A DNA stretch of 40,844 nucleotides from Chloroflexota bacterium (lineage in GTDB: Bacteria > Chloroflexota > Dehalococcoidia > JACPPT01). The stretch is from positions 1-40,844 of the forward strand of contig JACPPT010000017.1 of assembly GCA_016190815.1 (NCBI GenBank), written 5' to 3'. The position numbers and the translations under genes were made by a program. The first letter of the stretch is position 1; each line of letters begins with the position of its first letter. Of the stretch, positions 28,522 to 37,828 are shown in pieces. The notes beneath the pieces were generated by a model. The model worked only from the letters and a program-made list of their open reading frames with translations. It was not told the DNA's origin and ran no database searches.

Positions 28522-29637
28522 GTGCTGTTTCCGATGAGGTTTTGCCCCAGGGGGAGAGACAATTTGTTAAAAAGCCGTGGATTCTGGATAGGGCTTGTTG
28601 TCAGCCTTTTCTTTCTTGCCTTGTTCCTCTACCGCACGAATTTCGCCGAAATGGGCAGGGCCCTGCGAAGCGCCAACTATGTTTATGTGGTGCCCGGCGT
28701 GTTGGTTTACTTTGTGGCCGTATGGTTTCGGGTCATACGCTGGCGATACCTCCTCAACCCCATCAAAACCATCTCTCTTTCTCGCCTCTTTCCAGTCCTG
28801 GTCATCGGCTACACGGCCAATAATGTTTTGCCTGTAAGGCTTGGCGAGCTGGTGCGGGCCTATTTTTTGGGTCAAAAGGAGAAAATCAGCAAGACCTCAG
28901 CCCTGGCCACCATTGCCGTGGAGCGCCTCTTTGACGGGCTCGTGCTCGTGTTCTTCATAGTGGTGATCTGGCCTTTCCTTCCAGTATCCAGGGCGCTCCA
29001 CGATATGGCCCAGAGCATAGGCACGTCGGAGACTGTCCTGGCAGCATTTATGGCAGGCCCCTTTTTGGTCGCTTTTATTCTTCTTCTGGGCATAGCGCTC
29101 TCCCCCGCTTTGACCCTGAAGGTTGCAGGCATACTATCGCTGCTCCTGCCCAAGCGCTGGCGCCCCCTGACACTGGAGTTGGCAGAGCGCTTCGTCCACG
29201 GTCTCAAGGTGCTCCGCAGCCCGGGCAAACTTCTCACCGTCTTCATCCTATCCATACCCGTATGGCTCGCCGAGGCAGCAACGTTCTACATCATCACCTT
29301 CTCCTTTAACATCGTTCAACCCACACAGGTGATATTGCTTTCAACAGCAGCCGCCAACCTGGTGACTGTTCTGCCCACCACAGGGGGAGGAATTGGACCC
29401 TTTGAATGGGCCGTGAAGGCTGTGCTCGTCTCCTTCGGGGTAGAGAGTGCCCTCGCCGTAGCCTATACCATAGCCCTCCATGCTGCACTTCTTGTGCCGA
29501 TTACTATCCTGGGGTTAATCTATATATGGTCGGAAAATCTATCTCTTAGAGAAGCGACCCGAACTGACATTGGAAATGACACCTCAAAAGATTACAGGAC
29601 GAATCCTGTTTCAATAGATGGGGATGGTGGAAGGTGA
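28522..29637 (+). CDS. Lysylphosphatidylglycerol synthase TM region / AglD-like flippase family protein
   Basis: FAEMGRALRSANYVYVVPGVLVYFVAVWFRVIRWRYLLNPI ... GYTANNVLPVRLGELVRAYFLGQKEKISKTSALATIAVERLFDGLVL ... LPTTGGGIGPFEWAVKAVL. Confidence 0.92.
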   Translation: MLFPMRFCPRGRDNLLKSRGFWIGLVVSLFFLALFLYRTNFAEMGRALRSANYVYVVPGVLVYFVAVWFRVIRWRYLLNPIKTISLSRLFPVLVIGYTANNVLPVRLGELVRAYFLGQKEKISKTSALATIAVERLFDGLVLVFFIVVIWPFLPVSRALHDMAQSIGTSETVLAAFMAGPFLVAFILLLGIALSPALTLKVAGILSLLLPKRWRPLTLELAERFVHGLKVLRSPGKLLTVFILSIPVWLAEAATFYIITFSFNIVQPTQVILLSTAAANLVTVLPTTGGGIGPFEWAVKAVLVSFGVESALAVAYTIALHAALLVPITILGLIYIWSENLSLREATRTDIGNDTSKDYRTNPVSIDGDGGR

Positions 29638-30947
29638 ACATAGGCATAATCGGCGGTGGGGTTGCAGGGCTAACTGCCGCCTATGAGCTTACCAGAAAAG
29701 GGCACAAGGTAAGCATTTTCGAGGCAAGCCCGTATCTAGGCGGGCAGGCTGCCACTTTTGAGGTAGGCGGCGGGCGTCTCGAGAAAGCATACCATCACCT
29801 TTTCAAAAGCGATACCGTGATAATCGACCTCATAAATGAGCTAGGGTTGGGCTCCAAGCTTTACTGGCTAGACTCTAAGGTGGGCTTTTACTGCAAGGAG
29901 AGAATTCATAACTTTGTGACACCCTTTGACCTGCTGAAGTTCACCCCAATAAGCATAGTGGACCGCCTTCGCCTTGGGCTGGTGAGTCTGTACCTCCAGC
30001 GCCTCAATGACTGGCCAAAACTGGAAGGTATAACTGCTAAGGACTGGATAATTAAATATGCGGGAAAACAGAACTACGACATGGTATGGGGACCGCTTCT
30101 TCGGGGAAAGTTCGGGGATGCGGCAGAGGAAGTCGGGATGGTCTGGTTCTGGGGAAAGATACACCTCCGCTTCGGCTCCAGAGGTAAGACCATGCAGAAG
30201 GAGAAACTGGGCTACCTTATGGGGAGCTTTGGTCAGGTTATAGACGCCCTTGAACAGGAGATTAGAAAAAGGGGCGGAGAAATACATATCTCCACGCCAG
30301 TCCAGCGGATAGCAGTAGCAGATGGGAGGGTTATGGGCTTGGAGCTCAAAGCCTCATCAAACCCAGTTCCATTCGACGCTGTCATCGCTACCGTCCCGTC
30401 ACCTATTTTCCTGCGCCTGGTGCCCGAATTGCCCGAACAGTATGCCTCGAAGCTGAGGCAAATCAAGTATCAGGCAGCCGTCCTTGTCGTTCTGCTCCTT
30501 AAAAGGTCCTTGAGCCACATATATTGGCTTAACGTCAGCGATCGCGCTCTGCCGTTTCTGGCAGCCATAGAGCATACCAATTACATCGGCCGCTCCGAAT
30601 ATGGCGGCAAGCACATCGTATACCTATCCAACTATCTGGCCAGGGAGCACCCCATTTACAACAAGAGCGGGGATGAGCTTCTTCAAATATATCTACCCCA
30701 TCTGCGGAAGCTCAACCCAGAATTTTCGCCGGACTGGATAGAAAAGTACTACTACCACAGAGAAGATTCCGCCCAGCCCATCATAACCACCAATTACTCG
30801 GCAAAGATCCCAGACTACAGAACACCCATCCAGGGGCTTTATCTGGCCAACACCACGCAAATCTATCCCGAGGACAGGGGGATGAACTACAGCATACGCC
30901 TGGGACAGAGGGTGAGTGGGATTGTGGCTCCAGGCCTTGAACGGTAA
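29634..30947 (+). CDS. FAD-dependent amine oxidase/protoporphyrinogen oxidase-like protein (GTG start)
   Basis: MNIGIIGGGVAGLTAAYELTRKGHKVSIFEASPYLGGQAATFEVGG; C-terminal GLYLANTTQIYPEDRGMNYSIRLG. Confidence 0.88.
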   Translation: MNIGIIGGGVAGLTAAYELTRKGHKVSIFEASPYLGGQAATFEVGGGRLEKAYHHLFKSDTVIIDLINELGLGSKLYWLDSKVGFYCKERIHNFVTPFDLLKFTPISIVDRLRLGLVSLYLQRLNDWPKLEGITAKDWIIKYAGKQNYDMVWGPLLRGKFGDAAEEVGMVWFWGKIHLRFGSRGKTMQKEKLGYLMGSFGQVIDALEQEIRKRGGEIHISTPVQRIAVADGRVMGLELKASSNPVPFDAVIATVPSPIFLRLVPELPEQYASKLRQIKYQAAVLVVLLLKRSLSHIYWLNVSDRALPFLAAIEHTNYIGRSEYGGKHIVYLSNYLAREHPIYNKSGDELLQIYLPHLRKLNPEFSPDWIEKYYYHREDSAQPIITTNYSAKIPDYRTPIQGLYLANTTQIYPEDRGMNYSIRLGQRVSGIVAPGLER

Positions 30948-31013
30948 CGCGGGTATGTGGTAATATACGGCGAAAATAGTTAGAAATATCACGAACTCTA
31001 AAGGGAAGATGCC

Positions 31014-31469
31014 ATGAGAGAAAAGGTGGAGAAGGTCATCGACTCTATGAAAGGGAAGAAACCAACCATCCTCTCTGCCCTTTTGGCTATACAGGAGGAG
31101 ATAGGCTATATCCCCAAAGAGGCCATTCCAGAAGTAGCCGGGCTGGTTGGTGCCTCTGCCAACGAGGTATACGGCGTGATCACCTTCTACACCCACTTTC
31201 GCCTCGAGCCACCGGGAGAGCATTTTGTGGAGGTCTGCTGGGGCCCTTCCTGTCATGTTTGCGGCGGCAAGGAAGTGATGGATGCGGTTCTGGAGGAGCT
31301 AGGGCTATCTTCCGACGGTACCACAAAGGACAAGAAGCTGACTCTTAAACGCACCTCCTGCGCGGCAGCCTGCGCCCAAGGGCCCGTGATAAGCATTGAC
31401 CACAATTTGAGGGGACGGATGACGCCCGAAAAGGCCAGAGAGATGTTGGCCAGGGTAAAAAGTCGCTGA
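31014..31469 (+). CDS. NuoE-like [2Fe-2S] thioredoxin-fold subunit
   Basis: ALLAIQEEIGYIPKEAIPEVAGLVGASANEVYGVITFYTHFRLEPPGEHFVEVCWGPSCHVCGG ... TSCAAACAQGPVISID. Confidence 0.92.
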   Translation: MREKVEKVIDSMKGKKPTILSALLAIQEEIGYIPKEAIPEVAGLVGASANEVYGVITFYTHFRLEPPGEHFVEVCWGPSCHVCGGKEVMDAVLEELGLSSDGTTKDKKLTLKRTSCAAACAQGPVISIDHNLRGRMTPEKAREMLARVKSR

Positions 31470-31479
31470 AAGAGCAAAG

Positions 31480-33174
31480 ATGCCGCTTTCCTTTGACGAG
31501 CTCCAGCAAAAAGCCCAAAAGGAATGGGAAGCTTTCCAGCGGGCCGCTCCATCGACTCGAATTCTTGTCGGGACGGCCACCTGCGGAAGAGCCGCAGGCG
31601 CCCAGAATGTAGTAGAGGCTTTTCGCAAAGCCCTGGCTCAAGAGGGGATCCATGCGCTTATCCACGAGGTTGGCTGCCTGGGACCATGCTATGCGGAGCC
31701 AATAGTAGACATAATAAAGGCGGGGCATCCGCGCATAACCTATGGAAATATTACCCCTGAGATCGTACCTCAGCTTGTAAGGGACTACCTCATAAACGAC
31801 AATCCCCGGGCGGACATGGCCCTGGGCATCCATGGCGATGGCAAGATAGATGGCATTCCCAATTTATTTGAGATCCCTTTCTTCAAACTCCAGATGCGTA
31901 TAGCCCTGCGTAACAGCGGCATCATAGACCCCATAAACATATACCACTACATCGCCAATGGAGGGTATTCAGGCCTCAAAAAGGCCCTCGAGATGACGTC
32001 CGAGCAGGTGGTGGCTGAGGTCCAGAAGTCAGGTCTGAGAGGCAGGGGAGGGGCAGCCTTCCCCACAGGGCAGAAGTGGCAGTTCCTCCTGGGGGCACCT
32101 GGCCCCACGAAATACATACTGTGCAACTGCGAGGAGGGAGACCCCGGCGCCTTCAATGACAAAGCTATCCTTGAGAGCGATCCCCACACCCTGCTCGAGG
32201 GAATGGTTATAGCTGGCTACGCTACAAAAGCCACCAACGGTTACGTCTTCATACGCTACGAACACAGAGAAGTAATAAGGCGCACCCAGATGGCCATAAA
32301 CCAGATGAGGGAGTTTGGGCTTCTGGGCAGCAATATCCTGGGCACCTCCTTTGGCTTCGACATATCCATCGCCCTGACAGGGGAGTCGTATGTCTCGGGA
32401 GAGGAGACAGCCCTTATGGAGGCCATAGAGGGAAAGCGCGCCATGCCCAGGCCACGCCCGCCTTTCCCGGCACAGGTCGGGCTTTGGAGAAAACCCTCCA
32501 ACATAAACAACGTGAAGACCCTGTCCTATGTCCCGGAAATCCTGCGCAGGGGGGGAGAATGGTATGCAGGAATAGGCACCGAGAGGAGCAAGGGCACAGC
32601 AATTGTCTGTCTTTCAGGAAACATCAATAGACCAGGCCTGGCTGAGGTCCCTATGGGTACCTCCCTCAAGAGCGCGATTGAGGAAATAGGTGGAGGGGCG
32701 CCCAACGGTAAACAAATCAAGCTCCTCCAGACGGGGGGGCCTCTGGGTGGCATCATCTCGGCATCTCAAATAGAAGTACCTCTGGACTTCGACGCTATGG
32801 CAGGCAAGGGCGCCATTCTCGGCTCAGGTGGCATCATCGTTGCGGACGAACGCACCTGTGTGGTGGAACTCCTCAAAATTCTATGCACCTTCATATACGA
32901 GGAATCATGCGGCAAGTGCTTCCCATGCCGAATAGGGACAGCACATATCCTGGATCTAGTTAAGGATATAACAGAGGGCAGGGGAAGACCCGGAGACACC
33001 GAGCGACTGCTGGCCATGGGGGAGACGTTGACCTCCTCACTCTGCGGACACGGCCAACTGACCATCAGCCCAATACGCTCAGCTATAAACTACTTCGGTG
33101 ATGAGTTCAAGGCACACATCGAAGAAAAGCGATGCCCAGCAGGTGTGTGTAAAGCTCTTGGACGCCAGGGCTAG
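31480..33174 (+). CDS. NuoF-like FMN/NAD-binding subunit with N-terminal thioredoxin-like [2Fe-2S] domain
   Basis: KSGLRGRGGAAFPTGQKW ... CNCEEGDPGAFNDKAILESDPHTLLEGMVIAGYA ... ESCGKCFPCRIGTAHILDLV. Confidence 0.94.
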   Translation: MPLSFDELQQKAQKEWEAFQRAAPSTRILVGTATCGRAAGAQNVVEAFRKALAQEGIHALIHEVGCLGPCYAEPIVDIIKAGHPRITYGNITPEIVPQLVRDYLINDNPRADMALGIHGDGKIDGIPNLFEIPFFKLQMRIALRNSGIIDPINIYHYIANGGYSGLKKALEMTSEQVVAEVQKSGLRGRGGAAFPTGQKWQFLLGAPGPTKYILCNCEEGDPGAFNDKAILESDPHTLLEGMVIAGYATKATNGYVFIRYEHREVIRRTQMAINQMREFGLLGSNILGTSFGFDISIALTGESYVSGEETALMEAIEGKRAMPRPRPPFPAQVGLWRKPSNINNVKTLSYVPEILRRGGEWYAGIGTERSKGTAIVCLSGNINRPGLAEVPMGTSLKSAIEEIGGGAPNGKQIKLLQTGGPLGGIISASQIEVPLDFDAMAGKGAILGSGGIIVADERTCVVELLKILCTFIYEESCGKCFPCRIGTAHILDLVKDITEGRGRPGDTERLLAMGETLTSSLCGHGQLTISPIRSAINYFGDEFKAHIEEKRCPAGVCKALGRQG

Positions 33175-33216
33175 TTTCGCAAAACACATTAAAATAAGCA
33201 CAGGAGAAGCAAAAGG

Positions 33217-35976
33217 GTGGCAAAAGGCTCAGACATCATAACTCTTATCATAGATGGCAGAGAGGTAAAGGCCCGAAAGGGTGCAACCATTATAGAGGCG
33301 GCTCGAGAGGCAGGCATATATGTGCCTTTCCTGTGCTATCACCCCCAGCTTAAGCCCTATGGAGCGTGCAGAGCATGCGTGGTGGAAATCGAAAAGGTGC
33401 GGGGCTTTCCCACTTCTTGCACAAGCCCCGTTGCTGACGGGATGGTGGTTAAGACCCAGAGCACCGCCCTTGACAAGCTTCGAAGGGACATCATGAACCT
33501 GGTCCTGTCGGAGCACCCTCACGGGTGTCTTACCTGCCACAGGATCGAGCACTGTGGCCCCAGCGACATATGTCTGCGCCACGTGGCGGTAACAGATAGA
33601 TGCGTGGTCTGTCCCCAGAACGAGCGCTGTGAGCTACAGGATGTAGTCTACCGCATGGAATTTGCCACCGGCAAACCGTTTCCATTGAAGTACACCTACA
33701 GAAACATACCCCTAGATACCCGGAACCCCTTCATCGACCACGATATGAACCTTTGCATTGTTTGCGGTCGGTGCATCAGGATCTGCTCTGAGGTGGAGTG
33801 GGCTGATGTTCTGACCTTTGTCCAGAGGGGGAAGCACACCGTTGTGGGCACCTCTCTGGGGGGGCTGCTCTCCGACTCGGGATGCACCTTCTGTGGGGCA
33901 TGTGTTGATGCCTGCCCCGTGGGGGCAATAACAGAAAAAGACTACAAGTTCTCCGGTGCTCCAGAGCGCACCGTTACAACAACTTGCACCCACTGCAGCG
34001 TGGGCTGCCAGCTTAACCTACTGGTCAAGGATGAGAAGGTCATTAGAGTTATCCCAAGCCTGGAGGGACCAACAAGCAAAGGTGAGGCCTGCGCCAAGGG
34101 CAAGTTCGGACATAGGTTTATCAATTCTCCCCAACGTCTAACCACGCCCCTTGTGAGAAAGAACGGCACTTTTGTCAAGGCCTCATGGGAAGAGGCCCTG
34201 AAGATAGTTACTGATGGGCTTGCAAGGCACAGAGGAGCCCAGTTCGCAGCCATCGCCTCCTCCCGGATAACCAATGAAGAGGCATACCTATTGCAGAAGT
34301 TCACCAGGGGCATTATGGGCTCGCCAAATATCGATCACATTGATACCATTTGTCACCCCCAAAACGTGTCTGGCCTGGTGGAGACCTTCGGCTTGCCCGC
34401 CATGACCAACTCCTTAAGGGAGCTAAGGGATTCGTCCTGCATCCTCGTTTTTGGTAGCGATATAACCTTTGACCACCCCGTGGCTGGCCTGCAAATCAAA
34501 GAGGCTGTGAGAAGAGGTGCAAGCCTCATTGTCATAGACTCAGCCAGGACAGAGCTATCCCCCATGGCAACTTTGCACCTGAGGCCGCATCCCGGGACTG
34601 AAGTCAACCTCCTGGGAGCCTTTATACGCACCATAGTTGAAGAGGGGCTTTTCGACAAGCCCTTCATGGAAGGGCGCTGCGAGGGCTTCGACGCCTTGAA
34701 GGACTCGCTTTCGTCCTTCGACATCGGTGGTGGTGAAAGGACGTGCGGTGTTTCTAAGGAGCTTTTAGTCGAGGCTGCCAGGACGTACGCCAAAAGGAAG
34801 CCCGCTGCCATAGTGTACTCCGGCCATTTCCTGCAAAACGGCAACAGAAAAAGCGTCTCTTCGGCCCTGGCCAACCTGGCCATGCTCACGGGCAACATCG
34901 GGAAGTCATCATCAGGCCTGTATCCTATGGTGGGCGAGGCCAATAGCCAGGGTGTTATGGATATGGGCTGCACGCCCGACGCTTTGCCAGGTTATCAGGC
35001 CGCCGCTGATCCCCTCGTGAGAGAGAGATTTGATAAAGCATGGAAGACTGCGCTACCCGACGAGAGGGGTCTAACCACAGAGGGCATTATAGAGGCGATC
35101 CGCAAGAAGGAAGTAAGAGCTCTTTGTATTCTGGGGAATGGGCAACCTTCCTTCCTGCCAGAGCTTGAATCTGTACTTGGGAACCTGGAGTTTCTGGTGG
35201 TGATGGACAACCATATGAGCAGGGCGGCACATCTCGCTCAGGTGGTTTTGCCCCAGTGCACATTTGCCGAAATGGACGGGACCTTCACAAATTCAGAGAG
35301 GCGTGTTCAGAGGATTCGCAAAATCATTGAACCTGTAGGAGAGTCAAGACCATCCTGGTGGGTGATTTGCGACCTCGCAAGAAGACTGGGAGGCAATGGC
35401 TTTTCCTACGAGCTCCCCTCAGAAGTGATGGACGAGATAGCCAGAGTCGTCCCCATCTACGGTGGCATATCATATGAGCGTCTGGAGAATGGAGGGCTTC
35501 AGTGGCCCTGCCAGGACCCAGGCCACTCCGGAACAGCTATCCTCCACCAGGAGGGATTCCCAAGAGGGAAGGGTAAGCTTGCGCCTCTGCAATACGAGCC
35601 TCCTTCAAAAGAATACGAGGATAAGGAGCATCCATATCTCCTCTTTTCTACCACCATAAGGGAGATTCAGGGTAAAATAGAGTTGAGACATGAGAACATC
35701 CTGGAGCTTCACAGAGAAGATGCCATATCTGAAGGCATATCTGAGGGCGATTTGGTAGAGGTAAAACTGGAAAATATCGCAATAAAGGCGAGGGTAAAGC
35801 TCGGAGAGAACCCCCATAGAGGAGTCGTATTTCTGAGCTTCCCCCACACAGAAAGCACATCGAATCTTCTGAATAACCTTTTGTCCGAATTAAGCCCCCG
35901 TTCCTCCGACCTGAACGGGCGGCGAGTAAGGGTGGAAAAAATATCGGCATCCGGAACAAAACATGAGGTGAATTAA
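33217..35976 (+). CDS. FdhA-like molybdopterin oxidoreductase with N-terminal NuoG-like Fe-S domains
   Basis: 2Fe-2S plus His-Cys3 and 2x[4Fe-4S] N-terminal region, TTTCTHCSVGCQLNLLVKDEKV, HIDTICHPQNVSGLVETFG, LTGNIGKSSSGLYPMVGEANSQGVMDMG, FAEMDGTFTNSERRVQRIRK. Confidence 0.9.
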   Translation: MAKGSDIITLIIDGREVKARKGATIIEAAREAGIYVPFLCYHPQLKPYGACRACVVEIEKVRGFPTSCTSPVADGMVVKTQSTALDKLRRDIMNLVLSEHPHGCLTCHRIEHCGPSDICLRHVAVTDRCVVCPQNERCELQDVVYRMEFATGKPFPLKYTYRNIPLDTRNPFIDHDMNLCIVCGRCIRICSEVEWADVLTFVQRGKHTVVGTSLGGLLSDSGCTFCGACVDACPVGAITEKDYKFSGAPERTVTTTCTHCSVGCQLNLLVKDEKVIRVIPSLEGPTSKGEACAKGKFGHRFINSPQRLTTPLVRKNGTFVKASWEEALKIVTDGLARHRGAQFAAIASSRITNEEAYLLQKFTRGIMGSPNIDHIDTICHPQNVSGLVETFGLPAMTNSLRELRDSSCILVFGSDITFDHPVAGLQIKEAVRRGASLIVIDSARTELSPMATLHLRPHPGTEVNLLGAFIRTIVEEGLFDKPFMEGRCEGFDALKDSLSSFDIGGGERTCGVSKELLVEAARTYAKRKPAAIVYSGHFLQNGNRKSVSSALANLAMLTGNIGKSSSGLYPMVGEANSQGVMDMGCTPDALPGYQAAADPLVRERFDKAWKTALPDERGLTTEGIIEAIRKKEVRALCILGNGQPSFLPELESVLGNLEFLVVMDNHMSRAAHLAQVVLPQCTFAEMDGTFTNSERRVQRIRKIIEPVGESRPSWWVICDLARRLGGNGFSYELPSEVMDEIARVVPIYGGISYERLENGGLQWPCQDPGHSGTAILHQEGFPRGKGKLAPLQYEPPSKEYEDKEHPYLLFSTTIREIQGKIELRHENILELHREDAISEGISEGDLVEVKLENIAIKARVKLGENPHRGVVFLSFPHTESTSNLLNNLLSELSPRSSDLNGRRVRVEKISASGTKHEVN

Positions 35977-37443
35977 ATGGCGTTCAAGAGATTACCAGCG
36001 CTATGTACGATAAAGTGCCCCGCGGGAATAGACGTCCCGCGTTACATAGGCTTTATACAGCAAGGCAAGTACTCCGAGGCCGTGGCTGTGATTCGAGAGC
36101 GTATACCGCTTCCTTCGATATGCGGCTATGTATGCTACCGTACCTGTGAGCCCTGGTGTCGGCGAGGCAAGCTGGACGAGCCTGTGGCCATTAATGCCCT
36201 CAAGCGCTTTGCCACAGAGCACGGTAAAGAAACATGGCGCGAAAAGTCGAAGATAGTGCCGCCCACGGGAAAGAAAGTCGCTGTAATCGGGTCAGGGCCG
36301 GCCGGGCTTACGGCAGCCTACTATTTGAGGAAGCTCTGCGGCCACGCAGTTACTGTCTTCGAAGCCCAGGACAAGCCCGGCGGACAGCTTAGAATAGGCA
36401 TCCCATCTTACAGGCTGCCCCGCCGTGTCTTGGAGGGGGAGCTGGACGTAATAAAAGAGACGGGCGTGGAGATAGCGTGCGATAAGAGGATCGCATCCCT
36501 GGACGAGCTTCTTAGGGAAGGCTACGACGCCATTTTCATTGCAGCCGGAACCACAAAGCCTCAGAGGATGAGGATAGAAGGGGAGAACGACCCAGCAGTT
36601 ATAGAGTGCGTCAACTTCCTGAGAGATGTGAATTTCGGCAAGGCACAGAACATAGGCGAGAAGGTAGCAATCATAGGATGCGGAAACGTGGCAATGGACG
36701 GGAGTCGAACAGCCCTCAGGGTAGGTGCCCATGATGTAACCATCGTTTACAGGCGAACCCGAAACGAGATGCCCGCCCATGAATTCGAGTTGGAGGAGGC
36801 ATTGGCAGAAGGGGTAAAGACCATGTTCCTGACTCTGCCCACAAGGATCCAGAGGAAAGACGGCCACCTGCAGATGGAGTGTGTGAAGATGAGGCTGGGA
36901 GAGCCGGATTCCAGCGGCAGGCCCAGGCCTGAGCCTATCCCAGGAAGCGAGTTCGCCCTGGATGTGGATACAGTCCTTCTTGCCATAGGGCAGGTGCCTG
37001 ACGTACCGCCTCAATGGGGGCTGGAGCTTAACCCTAACGGCACCATAAAGGTGGACCCCAAGACCATGTTGGCCAGCAAAGAGCGCATATTCGCTGGTGG
37101 GGACATCGTTACAGGGCCCGTCAGCGTTATCCAGGCTATCGCAGGGGGGAGAGCTGCCGCAGTAGCTGTAGACAAGTACCTGGGCGGAGATGGCAACATT
37201 GATGAAGTCCTGGCGCCCCCGATGGAGGAAATAACGGATTTGCCCTACATCGACGGCGAGGGCCGGAGAGCTCATATGCCGGAGAGGTCCGTTTCAGAGA
37301 GGCTCAAGGGATTCGATATCGTTGAACTGGGGTTGACGAAGGACATGGCTATTGCTGAGGCCAATCGCTGCCTCCGCTGCGACCTCTGGAGGCTCAAAGT
37401 CCCCTTGGTCTGGAAGGAAAAGAAGAAAGGCGAAGAGGAGTAG
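35977..37443 (+). CDS. GltD-like NAD(P)H/FAD Fe-S oxidoreductase subunit
   Basis: CTIKCPAGIDVPRYIGFIQQGKYSEAVAVIRERIPLPSICGYVCYRTCEPWCRRG ... KVAVIGSGPAGLTAAYYLR ... VAIIGCGNVAMDGSRTALRVGA ... IFAGGDIVTGPVSVIQAIAGGRAAA. Confidence 0.93.
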   Translation: MAFKRLPALCTIKCPAGIDVPRYIGFIQQGKYSEAVAVIRERIPLPSICGYVCYRTCEPWCRRGKLDEPVAINALKRFATEHGKETWREKSKIVPPTGKKVAVIGSGPAGLTAAYYLRKLCGHAVTVFEAQDKPGGQLRIGIPSYRLPRRVLEGELDVIKETGVEIACDKRIASLDELLREGYDAIFIAAGTTKPQRMRIEGENDPAVIECVNFLRDVNFGKAQNIGEKVAIIGCGNVAMDGSRTALRVGAHDVTIVYRRTRNEMPAHEFELEEALAEGVKTMFLTLPTRIQRKDGHLQMECVKMRLGEPDSSGRPRPEPIPGSEFALDVDTVLLAIGQVPDVPPQWGLELNPNGTIKVDPKTMLASKERIFAGGDIVTGPVSVIQAIAGGRAAAVAVDKYLGGDGNIDEVLAPPMEEITDLPYIDGEGRRAHMPERSVSERLKGFDIVELGLTKDMAIAEANRCLRCDLWRLKVPLVWKEKKKGEEE

Positions 37444-37457
37444 GAATGAGATCAAAA

Positions 37458-37486
37458 GCCCCACGATTTTATCGTGGGGCTTTTTT
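37458..37486 (+). terminator. Rho-independent terminator
   Basis: gccccacgat-ttt-atcgtggggc followed by tttttt; 10-bp perfect stem. Confidence 0.95.
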
Positions 37487-37519
37487 GTGCCATAGACCAC
37501 GCCCAGGATTGCAATCCTT

Positions 37520-37789
37520 TTATCTCCTCCTCGCTGGCTTTTCCATGGGTTCCTCGGAGATCGGGGTAACCGTTGAAGTGCAACGGGTGAAGCCTGGAGT
37601 CAAAAAATCCTGAACAGCTCCGATGGTGTCTGCCTCCAGAACATACCAGATGGTATGCTGGGGATAAGCACCAAATACAGCCCTCACCTTTACCCCTTTG
37701 GCTTTATCGTCCCTCAGAACCTTCGAGCCGCCGGCTTCCCCTATTGGGCACCTATCCGGCGTATGCACCTGTGTTACCATGAAAAGCAT
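37520..37789 (-). CDS. Small hypothetical protein (DUF3303-like)
   Basis: MLFMVTQVHTPDRCPIGEAGGSKVLRDDKAKGVKVRAVFGAYPQHTIWYVLEADTIGAVQDFL. Confidence 0.6.
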   Translation of the reverse strand: MLFMVTQVHTPDRCPIGEAGGSKVLRDDKAKGVKVRAVFGAYPQHTIWYVLEADTIGAVQDFLTPGFTRCTSTVTPISEEPMEKPARRR

Positions 37790-37828
37790 CTCTTTCTCCT
37801 TTCTGCCACGAACCTGATATACCTTAAC

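Noticed and set aside
36292-37275. 327-aa antisense ORF opposite the GltD-like gene
   Set aside because: Lies fully within a confidently identified gene on the opposite strand; low-complexity composition, no recognisable motif, typical of GC-rich shadow ORFs.
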